From assembly GCA_018818235.1 (NCBI GenBank), contig JAHISE010000038.1, positions 1 to 17,680 on the forward strand: 17,680 bases of DNA, in the 5' to 3' direction. A program made the translations under genes and the position numbers. A model generated the notes under the pieces. The model was not told the origin of the DNA. It searched no databases and worked only from the letters and a program-made list of their open reading frames with translations. This DNA comes from Patescibacteria group bacterium (lineage in GTDB: Bacteria > Patescibacteriota > Gracilibacteria > Peribacterales > Peribacteraceae). The stretch's first letter is position 1. Each line of letters starts with the position of its first letter. This document shows positions 5,257-12,662 of this stretch, one piece after another.

Positions 5257-7287
5257 TCAAATCCCCAGGACTTTCTCCGCCGCCCTCCTAGCCCTCACCA
5301 CAACCTCCGGATTAAACATACTATTAAGCTGTACATCAGGTATCCCGCTCTGTCTTAGCCCAAACAGTTCTCCCGGCCCTCTGATCTTAAGATCAATCTC
5401 CGCCAGCATAAACCCCGAATCATGCTGTTCCATAGCTTTAAGGCGTGGTGAACCGGCCTGAGCGGGTGTTGTTGTAAACAGGAAACAATGACTCTTGTAA
5501 TCCCCTCTTCCAACCCTTCCTCTAAATTGATGTAGTTGTGCAAGCCCGAACCTCTCCGCACCTTCTATTACTATTATTGTTGCATTGGGAATGTCTATTC
5601 CAACCTCGATTACAGAAGTTGATACAAGTATATCTGACTTTCTATCATTAAATTGTTTCATAACATCATCCTTTTCCTGCGTATTTAGCCTCCCATGAAG
5701 AAAAGAAATGTGCCTATTTGGAAATTCCAGATTTAATCGAGCCACTTCCGCTTCCACACTCTTTATATCTGCCATCTCTTCATTCTCAGAAACTTGTATC
5801 AGGGGACAGATTACAAATATTTGTCGCCCCTCATCTATCTGATGGTCAATAAACTTCTGAACCGTCCGGCGATCACGCGGAGCTACAACCTTTGTATGAA
5901 TATGCTGTCTATTGCCGGGTTTCTCCAGCAATACCGAAAGATCATGATGACCGTGCGCAGTCAAAGCCAGAGTTCTTGGGATTGGAGTCGCAGTCATCGC
6001 AAGGAAATGAGGATTACCTTTGTCCTTGAGTTTTTCGCGTTGCTCCACACCAAACCTATGTTGTTCATCCACTATCACCAATCTGAGATCCTTAAATCTG
6101 ACGCTATCGGTTATTAAAGCATGAGTCCCAATAACCAAATCTACTCTGCCATCGCTGAGCCTCTGTTTAACATCATTCGATTCTTTGTCAGTCATTGAGC
6201 CAGTTAATAACTCCACCGTAGGAAGTTGCATCGAAATTGAAGGTTTTGAACTTTTCTTTAACGACTGAAGATAAGCATGAAAATTAATAAGAATCGTTGC
6301 GATACTCTTAACATGCTGCTTAGACAATACTTCAGTAGGAACCATCAAAGCACATTGCCCTCCGTTTTTGATTGTATTTGCAATAACTGCAACGGCAACC
6401 AGAGTTTTACCTGACCCCACATCTCCTTCCAATAAACGCGACATTGGCTGATCCTTTTCCATATCTTTCAGAATTTCATATATTGATACTTTTTGACTGT
6501 CCGTTGGTGTGAACTTTAATGACTGGAAGAAAAGCTTTATCAAATCAACATCCATTGGAGTTATTAATCTTTCCTGACGATTGCCCTGCCACTCCTTTTT
6601 TCTCTGCAGAACTTCGCACTGCATGTTAAACATTTTTTCGAACGCCATTCTGTCATGAGCGCGATTTACATCTTCCACAATATCAGGAAAATGCATAGCT
6701 CTAATTGCATCACTTCTGGACATCAAACCTTCTGACTTTATTACATCTTCCGGCAAAGTTTCCGGAACATATTCAATCGCCTCCTTAATAAGTACCATCT
6801 TTTCCCTCAACCATTTGGTATTGATAATGTCATGCTGAGGATAAATGGGAACCAACCGTCCTGCATGAACAAGCGGCTTTCCTCCGGATAACTCGAAAGT
6901 AGGACTGTTAAACTGCAACTTGTATCCCTTCTCCACTAATTTTCCAGTCATCACAACTTCATCTCCATCCTTAAGCATTTTTTTGATATGCGGTTGATTA
7001 AACCATATAACGTCAACAGTTTCACCATCATGATCGGTAAAAGAGGCTTTGATCAATCCTTTTCCTTTTCTTGTACGAACATTTTTAATTGCTTCCACAG
7101 TTCCTCGGATAGTTACCTTCTCATCCAAAGGAGCAGTCGCAATAGTATTCATGGCGCTCAGATCCTCATGCGCCCGTGGTAAATAATTCAAAAGGTCATC
7201 AACGGTTAATATTCCCATATCTCGCAGAACCTCCAAGTGGTCCTTGGTAGTGCGCAGGACAGAGGCGAGGGGAGCTTTGGGATTCAT
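5257..7287 (-). CDS. recG: ATP-dependent DNA helicase RecG
   Basis: The 676-residue protein has the normal RecG length and order. An N-terminal wedge/OB-fold region (about 50-140) binds branched DNA. The helicase core follows, with Walker A GDVGSGKT at 288-295, the DEQH box at 407-410 within VDEQHRFG, and motif III MTATPIPRTL. The C-terminal helicase lobe contains SVIEVGIDIPNAT and QFRGRVGRG. RecG remodels stalled replication forks and Holliday junctions in the cytoplasm. The ATG at 7287 is the natural start; a -10-like TATACT (complement of 7294-7299) lies only six bases upstream, so the mRNA may be nearly leaderless. No Shine-Dalgarno is visible. No motif is missing. It is transcribed away from the divergent gene at 7577. 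Confidence 0.97.
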   Translation of the reverse strand: MNPKAPLASVLRTTKDHLEVLRDMGILTVDDLLNYLPRAHEDLSAMNTIATAPLDEKVTIRGTVEAIKNVRTRKGKGLIKASFTDHDGETVDVIWFNQPHIKKMLKDGDEVVMTGKLVEKGYKLQFNSPTFELSGGKPLVHAGRLVPIYPQHDIINTKWLREKMVLIKEAIEYVPETLPEDVIKSEGLMSRSDAIRAMHFPDIVEDVNRAHDRMAFEKMFNMQCEVLQRKKEWQGNRQERLITPMDVDLIKLFFQSLKFTPTDSQKVSIYEILKDMEKDQPMSRLLEGDVGSGKTLVAVAVIANTIKNGGQCALMVPTEVLSKQHVKSIATILINFHAYLQSLKKSSKPSISMQLPTVELLTGSMTDKESNDVKQRLSDGRVDLVIGTHALITDSVRFKDLRLVIVDEQHRFGVEQREKLKDKGNPHFLAMTATPIPRTLALTAHGHHDLSVLLEKPGNRQHIHTKVVAPRDRRTVQKFIDHQIDEGRQIFVICPLIQVSENEEMADIKSVEAEVARLNLEFPNRHISFLHGRLNTQEKDDVMKQFNDRKSDILVSTSVIEVGIDIPNATIIVIEGAERFGLAQLHQFRGRVGRGDYKSHCFLFTTTPAQAGSPRLKAMEQHDSGFMLAEIDLKIRGPGELFGLRQSGIPDVQLNSMFNPEVVVRARRAAEKVLGI

Positions 7288-7310
7288 GGGTGGAGTATAT
7301 AGTATTTAAA

Positions 7311-7455
7311 ATACCAAAATCCAAATACCAAAATCCAATTAAATTCCTAAATACCGATTATTAAACTCCAAAAACTATGTTAGATGCACTATTTTGATTT
7401 TGTAAATTTAATAATTTGGATTTTTTTGGGATTTGGGATTTGGGATTTGGGATTT
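7311..7455. repeat. Inverted heptad arms, unit GGGATTT (locus 3)
   Basis: The right arm (7428-7455) is four exact tandem copies of GGGATTT. The left arm (7311-7338) is two exact copies of a 14-mer, ATACCAAAATCCAA, which read on the minus strand is alternating 7-bp units GGATTTT and GGTATTT. The arms are therefore related and inverted. They sit in the divergent space between recG and the gene at 7577, so here the structure cannot be a simple 3' terminator. Confidence 0.85.
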
Positions 7456-7576
7456 TTAATTTAGTTTGCTATTATTTCGACAACATTTGGCATTGATCCT
7501 TTGGTATTTTTTCACCATTCTGTCACCTCGCATTTCTTTCATTTATTACAATATGATGGGACAATCTTAAACTGCT

Positions 7577-8215
7577 ATGACAAATTTACTGCTCCGCACA
7601 ACCTCAATCTTATTATCGGCCTCATTGCTCCCTGTTTCGGCATTCGCTTACAACATTTCTCACTTCAAAATAGAATCACTTAAAAAAGTTGATCCGCAAG
7701 AAGTAGAACGACGCGATGAAGATGAACAGAGAATCATTTTGGATACTGAATGCAGAGAACAATTAGGTGTACAGGGAGGCGATTTGCAGGGCGCCTTGAG
7801 ATTTAATGTAAACCGATGTGTTAACATGAAAATTCGACAAGCCAATTTATTGGCAAAACAACAAAGTGCATTGGATAGAAAACAATTAGATGATGCAAGA
7901 AGAATAGAATCAACTAATGCAAGACAACAACTTACAAATACATTTAACAGGTGGAATATGCAAAAAAGCTCACAAGCTCGCATCAAACAATCACAAACTC
8001 TGCCACAAACCTTAAAAGCTCAGCAACAGTCATTCCAAAGTGTGCGTGCAAGCAACAGAAGAAGTGTATTGGAAAAAGAAAACGCAATAAGAAGAGAGGA
8101 ACAAAAACGTACGGAAAGTACTCGCGAAGCACGGCTATTTTGTTCCAGCTTAAGAAGTCTGGAGCGGATGGAGTGTATACGGGAGAAGATAATAGAACTT
8201 ATGGGGGAAGAATAG
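7577..8215 (+). CDS. Secreted coiled-coil protein, unknown function
   Basis: The 212-residue protein has a classical signal peptide: a short basic start, a hydrophobic core and an SAFA cleavage site near residue 24. The rest is almost entirely charged, Gln-rich helix likely to form a coiled coil. Four cysteines lie in two pairs, C59/C81 and C189/C200, near either end of the helical region, and may form disulfides outside the cytoplasm. I do not recognise a family. It is a single-gene unit: divergent from recG and convergent with the transporter gene at 8391. A TACAAT (7547-7552) is a possible -10 box; no ribosome binding site is evident. Confidence 0.7.
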   Translation: MTNLLLRTTSILLSASLLPVSAFAYNISHFKIESLKKVDPQEVERRDEDEQRIILDTECREQLGVQGGDLQGALRFNVNRCVNMKIRQANLLAKQQSALDRKQLDDARRIESTNARQQLTNTFNRWNMQKSSQARIKQSQTLPQTLKAQQQSFQSVRASNRRSVLEKENAIRREEQKRTESTREARLFCSSLRSLERMECIREKIIELMGEE

Positions 8216-8273
8216 ATTTGGAGTGTTAGGAGTCAAATGAGTCAGAGTTTTGCATGTTATTGAAATATTAGGA

Positions 8274-8332
8274 GTCACTGGTCGCTAGTCACTAGTCATA
8301 ATGTTATTGACCAGCGACCAGTGACTAGCGAC
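8274..8332. repeat. Inverted heptad arms, unit GTCRCTN (locus 4)
   Basis: The left arm 8274-8297 reads GTCACTG, GTCGCTA, GTCACTA, GTC. The right arm 8309-8332 on the minus strand reads GTCGCTA, GTCACTG, GTCGCTG, GTC. The loop is 11 bases. Variation is confined to unit positions 4 and 7. It lies between convergent genes ending at 8215 and 8391, like the same repeat type at 3212-3414 and 14855-14921. Confidence 0.9.
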
Positions 8333-8390
8333 ACCCAAGTGTTCAATGTAATAAGAAACAACTTTGTACTTCCGACCCCTAACAGTCCAA

Positions 8391-9101
8391 CTATTTTCCA
8401 ACACTAAAAGGGTTGAACCCCGTCCCCCTATCATAATAATCCTCATTCTCAGCCTTCTTCAGGAATCCAATAACCTTATAAGTGACCGGAGTTAATATGA
8501 CCTCTATGCCTACTTTGAATATGTAGTTTGCAACTATTAAACTGAAAGCAATAGCACACGGGAATACACCAAAAGCACATGCTATCAAAACAAAAACAAT
8601 TGTATCAATCCCCTGCCCTACCAGAGTAGATCCTATTGTTCTGGTCCAAAGCCACTTACCGAAAGTCGCGATCTTCATTTTTGCTAGAATGTATGAATTA
8701 CTGAACTCCCCAACAAAGTACGCACATAAGCTTGCAACAATAATTCCTCCACTGCTTATTCCTCCGAGTATCGCCGAGTAAGCTTCGTCACCCGCATAAC
8801 CCAACCATTCCTCTTCACCGGGCATTTTCTGAATTAAATAGAAAGCTCCCGACATAATCGCAGACCATATAAATCCTGCCCAGATAACTCGCCTTGCACG
8901 GGCAAACCCGTAGACCTCCGTAAGGATATCACCAAAGATATAACTAAGAGGAAAAAGTAATGTGCCGGCATCAAAAGCAAGACGTAGACCGAAAATCGAA
9001 GTATTCCAGTCGATTATTTTAGCTGATGAGGCGATATTACTGAGCAAGAGAACTGCCACGAAGGAGGCCATTAGGAGGTCGAAGTAGCGGTAGGACTTCA
9101 T
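8391..9101 (-). CDS. yhhQ: Queuosine precursor transporter, YhhQ/VUT family
   Basis: The 236-residue membrane protein has about six hydrophobic segments and the family signatures DILTEVYGFARARRVIW, EFSNSYILAKMK and RTIGSTLVGQGIDT. Members import queuine or its precursors preQ0/preQ1, which supply the modified base queuosine at tRNA position 34 (Tyr, His, Asn, Asp). No queuosine biosynthesis or tgt gene is in the window, so salvage rather than synthesis is a guess. The start ATG at 9101 has no Shine-Dalgarno, and a repetitive GAATAAT stretch lies directly upstream. Length and motifs are normal for the family. The exact substrate cannot be read from the sequence. Confidence 0.9.
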   Translation of the reverse strand: MKSYRYFDLLMASFVAVLLLSNIASSAKIIDWNTSIFGLRLAFDAGTLLFPLSYIFGDILTEVYGFARARRVIWAGFIWSAIMSGAFYLIQKMPGEEEWLGYAGDEAYSAILGGISSGGIIVASLCAYFVGEFSNSYILAKMKIATFGKWLWTRTIGSTLVGQGIDTIVFVLIACAFGVFPCAIAFSLIVANYIFKVGIEVILTPVTYKVIGFLKKAENEDYYDRGTGFNPFSVGK

Positions 9102-9110
9102 AATAGAAAT

Positions 9111-9140
9111 GAATAATTAAGAATGAATAATGAATAATTC
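9111..9140 (+). repeat. Single array of GAATAAT units
   Basis: Units GAATAATT, AAGAAT, GAATAAT and GAATAATT occur in tandem in the leader of the transporter gene. I find no inverted partner nearby, so this may be a half structure or a decayed version of the two-armed arrays seen elsewhere. Confidence 0.55.
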
Positions 9141-9175
9141 CAATTTCTAATGTCTTATTTATTGTAGAGCTTAAT

Positions 9176-9180
9176 GAGGA
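9176..9180 (+). promoter_or_regulatory. Shine-Dalgarno GAGGA of the gene at 9188
   Basis: GAGGA is followed by a 7-base spacer and then the ATG at 9188. Together with 9650-9655 it is one of only two clear ribosome binding sites in the window, and it fixes the start at the first of two adjacent ATG codons. Confidence 0.6.
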
Positions 9181-9187
9181 AAAGTCG

Positions 9188-9589
9188 ATGATGATAGAGA
9201 GCGCAGTACCATATAATTGCGTTATCTTGTCATCAAATTATTCTAGCTGTGTTATGTTTGATGCATCTGATTCAACATTGGAATTATTACCTGAGGATCT
9301 ACTCACCGACAGAAGCAGACGCAAGCTGGAATATGGAACAGCAGGATCTGAAGTTACAGAAGAAGCAAGACAACAAATGATCACAACACTTTTGACATGG
9401 CAGAAACAAGAAGCAGAAAGTCCACTTATACCAAACAATAATACAAGCACTACTGTTCTGGACTTCAGTGAACCTTTAAACGAAGCATCTATGAGCAAGC
9501 TCAGAAGACTAATGCAGAAGGAAAATCTATCTCCTGAGCAAATAGAACACATCTGCAAAGGTCTATTAATTGAGCAGAATTATTATTGA
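9188..9589 (+). CDS. Hypothetical protein, 133 residues
   Basis: The protein is soluble with no signal peptide. Its N-terminal 30 residues contain two cysteines (PYNCVILSSNYSSCVMF). The middle is polar, and the C-terminus forms two helices (NEASMSKLRRLMQKENLS, then PEQIEHICKGLLIEQ) that resemble a small helical hairpin. I do not recognise a family. The good Shine-Dalgarno supports translation. A promoter-like pair overlaps its stop codon and leads into the next gene, so the two genes may be expressed together or separately. Confidence 0.65.
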   Translation: MMIESAVPYNCVILSSNYSSCVMFDASDSTLELLPEDLLTDRSRRKLEYGTAGSEVTEEARQQMITTLLTWQKQEAESPLIPNNNTSTTVLDFSEPLNEASMSKLRRLMQKENLSPEQIEHICKGLLIEQNYY

Positions 9590-9613
9590 GTTATCTAACA
9601 AGTACAGTATACT
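9586..9613 (+). promoter_or_regulatory. Candidate promoter of the small membrane protein gene
   Basis: TTGAGT (9586-9591) and TATACT (9608-9613) are separated by 16 bases. Transcription would start near 9620, giving a leader of about 40 bases that contains the GAGGAG ribosome binding site at 9650-9655. Confidence 0.45.
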
Positions 9614-9649
9614 TTACGTACCGATCTGACAGTTTGTTCCTTTCAGAAT

Positions 9650-9655
9650 GAGGAG
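9650..9655 (+). promoter_or_regulatory. Shine-Dalgarno GAGGAG of the gene at 9662
   Basis: A strong GAGGAG lies six bases before the ATG at 9662. It is the best ribosome binding site in the window and supports a frame short enough to be doubted otherwise. Confidence 0.7.
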
Positions 9656-9661
9656 ATAGAT

Positions 9662-9850
9662 ATGACAAACCATCCAGCTTCCTTGGTTTTGTATCTGGTC
9701 TGCTTTGGCTGGCTAACAATGTATCTTGGCAAAAAATGGTACAAGAGCCAGGATGCCGTGGAGTTCATCGGATTCTTTGTCTCGGCCAGTCTGTCCCTTT
9801 GGGCAGTATATGAGCTAAAGGAAAGAGTCACGGAACTGATCTGTTTATAA
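9662..9850 (+). CDS. Small membrane protein, 62 residues
   Basis: The protein has two hydrophobic segments, about 7-23 and 33-50, separated by a short basic stretch (GKKWYKSQDA), giving a probable helical hairpin in the membrane. It ends in a charged helix (ELKERVTELICL). It has its own promoter-like elements, a strong Shine-Dalgarno and a strong terminator, so it looks like a complete, well-expressed single-gene unit. It seems somewhat richer in GC than its neighbours, by eye only. I do not recognise a family. Confidence 0.7.
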   Translation: MTNHPASLVLYLVCFGWLTMYLGKKWYKSQDAVEFIGFFVSASLSLWAVYELKERVTELICL

Positions 9851-9868
9851 CGGGGAATTTTTTCCCCG
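9851..9868 (+). other. Hairpin directly after the small membrane protein stop
   Basis: CGGGGAA and TTCCCCG form a 7-bp stem around a TTTT loop, beginning right after the TAA at 9848-9850. It precedes the main terminator by five bases. It may stabilise the 3' end of the transcript. Confidence 0.6.
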
Positions 9869-9873
9869 ATTCC

Positions 9874-9907
9874 GCCGCCCTTTCACCACGTCAGGGCGGC
9901 TTTTTTT
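9874..9907 (+). terminator. Strong rho-independent terminator
   Basis: GCCGCCCT (9874-9881) and AGGGCGGC (9893-9900) form a perfect 8-bp GC-rich stem with an 11-base loop, followed by seven T (9901-9907). It ends the transcript of the small membrane protein. MITE copy 2 starts three bases after the T-tract. Confidence 0.92.
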
Positions 9908-9910
9908 AAC

Positions 9911-10050
9911 TATACTCCTTCGCCTAAATAATTCCGATTCTTGAGGACTCATTAATTATTAACAAATCTATTTCTAATGGCTATGGAGTACGAGATTGCA
10001 TAATAAAAGCACAGTGAATTTTTCGGAATTATTAACTAAAAGCAGTATAC
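9911..10050. mobile_element. MITE-like element, copy 2 (140 bp)
   Basis: Identical over all 140 bases to 3239-3378 and in the same orientation. The left flank is the terminator T-tract and the right flank is CCCTCAAG, both unrelated to the flanks of copy 1. The terminal inverted repeats are 9911-9937 and 10024-10050 allowing for the shared TATAC ends. Complete identity between copies suggests recent movement or gene conversion. Confidence 0.8.
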
Positions 10051-10067
10051 CCTCAAGAATTATGGAA

Positions 10068-10135
10068 AAGATTAAGATTAAGAATTAAGGAAGTATTAAC
10101 CAACAATTCTTATTCTTAATCTTAATTCTTATTTT
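10068..10135. repeat. Inverted arms of AAGATT/AAGAATT units (locus 5)
   Basis: The left arm 10068-10089 is built of AAGATT, AAGATT and AAGAATT. The right arm 10109-10135 read on the minus strand has AAGAATT, AAGATT and AAGAAT. This is the 6-7-bp, AT-rich version of the two-armed repeat structures. It begins 17 bases after MITE copy 2. Confidence 0.7.
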
Positions 10136-10140
10136 ATTTA

Positions 10141-10150
10141 TGGTCGGGGT
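10141..10150 (-). repeat. Duplicate of the tRNA-Pro 3' end
   Basis: TGGTCGGGGT is identical to 10212-10221, the last ten bases of the tRNA-Pro gene including its CCA. It could be a relic of a second tRNA, a trace of integration at the tRNA 3' end, or chance. No further tRNA structure can be drawn from the adjoining sequence. Confidence 0.4.
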
Positions 10151-10211
10151 AACGCTACGCGAATCATTCACAGATAACAATACTTACACGGTTTTATTAA
10201 CGTTATTCCTC

Positions 10212-10288
10212 TGGTCGGGGTGACTGGGCTCGAACCAGCGACCTCCTGCTCCCAAAGCAGGCACTCTAGCCAACTGAGCTACACCCCG
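10212..10288 (-). tRNA. tRNA-Pro (anticodon UGG)
   Basis: The 77-base gene folds as a standard cloverleaf: acceptor CGGGGTG / CACCCCG, D-arm with AGCTCAGTTGGCTAGAGT, anticodon stem CCTGC / GCAGG around loop TTTGGGA, variable loop AGGTC, and T-arm with GGTTCGAGCCC. The anticodon TGG reads proline CCN codons, mainly CCA and CCG. The discriminator is A and the 3' CCA is encoded in the gene. It is transcribed away from priA. Confidence 0.97.
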
Positions 10289-10298
10289 AACTTTTACT

Positions 10299-10304
10299 AT
10301 TATA
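10299..10304 (-). promoter_or_regulatory. -10 box of tRNA-Pro
   Basis: A perfect TATAAT on the minus strand lies 10 bases before the tRNA 5' end. TGGTTA (complement of 10322-10327) is 17 bases further upstream and may be a weak -35 box. Confidence 0.55.
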
Positions 10305-10349
10305 CTTCATTATTCAAATAATAACCATCAAATTAGAAACAAGAAACTA

Positions 10350-10374
10350 ATAAACGAAGTAACGAATTAACGAT
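10350..10374 (+). repeat. Single array of AACGAATT-like units upstream of priA
   Basis: AAACGAAG, TAACGAAT and TAACGATT are consecutive 8-bp units ending about 25 bases before the priA start. No inverted partner was found. It resembles one arm of the intergenic arrays. Confidence 0.4.
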
Positions 10375-10398
10375 TTTTGATATAACATTATCATCCAA

Positions 10399-12516
10399 AT
10401 GCTCTACACCGTCCTCACCACCTCCCGCTCTCCCGGCATCTCCTCCGGCCTTACATACGAGAGTAAGGACGAATCTATTAAGGAGGGAACACATGTATCT
10501 GTATCTCTACGTAATCAATTGGTTGAAGGAATTGTAATTGATGTAATAAAAAAGAAACAATCTGATACATTCGACATCAAAGATATTGCGGAAGTTCTGG
10601 GAAACAAACCACTCCTTACAAAACCACAACTTCAAACTCTGCAATGGATGAGCAAATATTACTTCTGCTCTCTACGACAGGCGCTGCGTGTTTGGCTCCC
10701 CACTCCATCGTGGAAAAATCTTGCACCTAAAAACGAATTATATTTTAAGCTTATAGATCATCGTCTTCCTCCAAAAAGAAGCTTCAAACAAACATTGATT
10801 GTTGAGTATCTTAAAAATATTGATTGGGCTTCCCAAAAAGAACTTAAAGATATGGGAGCTGAGAAATCAACACTAAAAACGATGCTTACAAAAGGCAGAA
10901 TTACCATGGAGGAACGTAAGGTTGATTACAAAACATGTAAACCTGTTATCGAAGAACCTAATCTGACCAAAGCTCAAACACAGGCATATCAATTAATTAA
11001 TAGATCTGATAAACCCTCCCTCTTATTCGGAATCACTTCCAGTGGAAAAACGGAGATTTACGCACAATTAATCTCAGATGCAGTCAAAAAAGGTAAACAG
11101 GCAATTCTTCTGGTTCCAGAGATACTCTTGACCGAACACTGCATTCACAGATTCGAAGAATTAATTGGAAAGGAGCATATAGCTGTCGTTCACAGCCGCC
11201 TGACCGCAGGACAACGCAGAAAGGAATGGAGAAGAATTCATAATGGAGGTGCACATCTTGTTATAGGATCGCGAAGTGCACTCTTTGCTCCGGTACCAAA
11301 TCTAGGAGTTGTAATCATCGACGAGGAACATGAATGGACATATAAAAATGAGCAGACTCCACGCTATCATGCACGCGAGACAGCAGCGAAGTTGTGCGAG
11401 TTTGCAAAGGCCAAACTTATTATGGGGACCGCAACACCTTCGGTTGAATCGTGGGCAAGAGCTAAGTTCGGCGAGTATCAACTTGTTAATCTTCCTGAAC
11501 GATATCAGAACCATCCACTGCCCGACGTAAGAGTTGTGGACCTGACCAAAGTTAACTTCGGAAAACTTTATCCGTTCTCCCCTCCTCTGCTTAACGCAAT
11601 TGAAGATCGACTCAAAAAAGGAGAGCAATCTGTTTTATTCCTAAACAGAAGAGGCAGTGCTACTTCTTTGATGTGCTTTGAATGCAGAAGAAGAATTGTT
11701 TCGCCTGAATCTAATCTGCCATTCACAGTTCACAAAGATCCTCAGGGTAAGCCATATTTACTTGATCATACTTCCGGAATTCAGGCTTCCGTTCCAGTTG
11801 AATGTCCGGCATGCAAATCGACTAATCTGCACGCGGTTGGAGCAGGAACTCAGAAAATAGAGGATATACTTTCCAAACAATTCCCAAACGCAAGACTCTT
11901 AAGAGCTGACAGTGATACCTTGACTCATCCGGAGCATATGAGGCTCCTGCTAAAGAAAATGCGAGAAGGTCATGCAGATATTCTTCTGGGAACTCAATCG
12001 GTTGTTAAAGGTCTTGATCTGCCTAATGTGACCTTAGCAGCAGTTCTGATTGCCGATGTGGGTCTGAGTCTCCCGCACTTTAGAGCCGGTGAAAGGATTT
12101 TTCAGTTACTCACGCAGCTAACCGGAAGATCAGGACGAGCAAAACCCGGTGAAGTTATAATTCAGACATTCAGACCGGATTCGGCGGAAGTAAAATACGC
12201 AGCGAACCATCAGACAAAAGAATTCCTGAATGAAGAACTTAAGCTCAGATTGCATGCAGGTTATCCTCCGGCAACAAATATGATCAGATTGATTATAAGA
12301 GAAGATGCTCGCACAAGAGCAATCCAACTAGTAAATAAAATCAAAGCAATCTCCAACAAAGATAATCTTGAGCTGAAAGTTTCATCTGCACCACAAATGT
12401 TTGGAGGCGGAAGAAGTTGGCATGTTTTGATTAGAGGTGTTAAGCCGAGTTCCGTGTTAAACAAGATAGATCTTAAGAATGTGGTTGTGGATATTGATCC
12501 TATGGAATGTGTTTGA
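10399..12516 (+). CDS. priA: Primosomal protein N' (replication restart helicase PriA)
   Basis: The 705-residue protein has the PriA order: a short N-terminal DNA-binding region, a middle winged-helix region, Walker A GITSSGKT at 211-218, DEEH at 308-311 followed by the PriA-specific YKNEQTPRYHAR, motif GTATPSVESW, and a C-terminal helicase lobe with GTQSVVKGLDLPNVT and QLTGRSGRA. PriA reloads the replisome at repaired forks. The inserted zinc region keeps only four of the usual eight cysteines: C426, C429, C469 and C472. The two inner CxxC pairs are replaced by residues such as VSPESN and DHTSG, so one zinc site is lost. The ATG at 10399 follows a TATAAC by 12 bases with no Shine-Dalgarno, pointing to a very short leader. 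Confidence 0.96.
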   Translation: MLYTVLTTSRSPGISSGLTYESKDESIKEGTHVSVSLRNQLVEGIVIDVIKKKQSDTFDIKDIAEVLGNKPLLTKPQLQTLQWMSKYYFCSLRQALRVWLPTPSWKNLAPKNELYFKLIDHRLPPKRSFKQTLIVEYLKNIDWASQKELKDMGAEKSTLKTMLTKGRITMEERKVDYKTCKPVIEEPNLTKAQTQAYQLINRSDKPSLLFGITSSGKTEIYAQLISDAVKKGKQAILLVPEILLTEHCIHRFEELIGKEHIAVVHSRLTAGQRRKEWRRIHNGGAHLVIGSRSALFAPVPNLGVVIIDEEHEWTYKNEQTPRYHARETAAKLCEFAKAKLIMGTATPSVESWARAKFGEYQLVNLPERYQNHPLPDVRVVDLTKVNFGKLYPFSPPLLNAIEDRLKKGEQSVLFLNRRGSATSLMCFECRRRIVSPESNLPFTVHKDPQGKPYLLDHTSGIQASVPVECPACKSTNLHAVGAGTQKIEDILSKQFPNARLLRADSDTLTHPEHMRLLLKKMREGHADILLGTQSVVKGLDLPNVTLAAVLIADVGLSLPHFRAGERIFQLLTQLTGRSGRAKPGEVIIQTFRPDSAEVKYAANHQTKEFLNEELKLRLHAGYPPATNMIRLIIREDARTRAIQLVNKIKAISNKDNLELKVSSAPQMFGGGRSWHVLIRGVKPSSVLNKIDLKNVVVDIDPMECV

Positions 12517-12618
12517 TTGGAATAATGGAATATTGGAATATTGGGCCTCGGCACGTCAGTCGCGACTGACGTGCCTCGCCATTGGAGTTCCCCAGTAATT
12601 CAGTACTCCAGTATTCCA
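12517..12618. repeat. Inverted arms of 8-bp units (locus 6)
   Basis: The left arm 12517-12544 is TTGGAATA, ATGGAATA, TTGGAATA, TTGG. The right arm 12587-12618 is GTTCCCCA, GTAATTCA, GTACTCCA, GTATTCCA, which on the minus strand gives TGGAATAC-like 8-mers. The left arm starts at the first base after the priA stop codon. The spacer holds the 26-bp palindrome at 12550-12575. It lies between two genes on the same strand. Confidence 0.8.
12550..12575. repeat. Perfect 26-bp palindrome
   Basis: GGCACGTCAGTCG is followed directly by its exact reverse complement. It could form a 12-13-bp hairpin or be a site for a dimeric protein. There is no T-tract, so it is not a typical terminator. It is much more GC-rich than the 8-bp unit arms on each side and may be a separate insertion. 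Confidence 0.85.
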
Positions 12619-12662
12619 TTTATCTTTTCACTCATATCTAAAGTACTATAACATGTAGCCAC

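Noticed and set aside
5794..6117. 107-residue plus-strand frame inside recG
   Set aside because: It lies wholly within the well-supported helicase gene, has no family features and no start signals.
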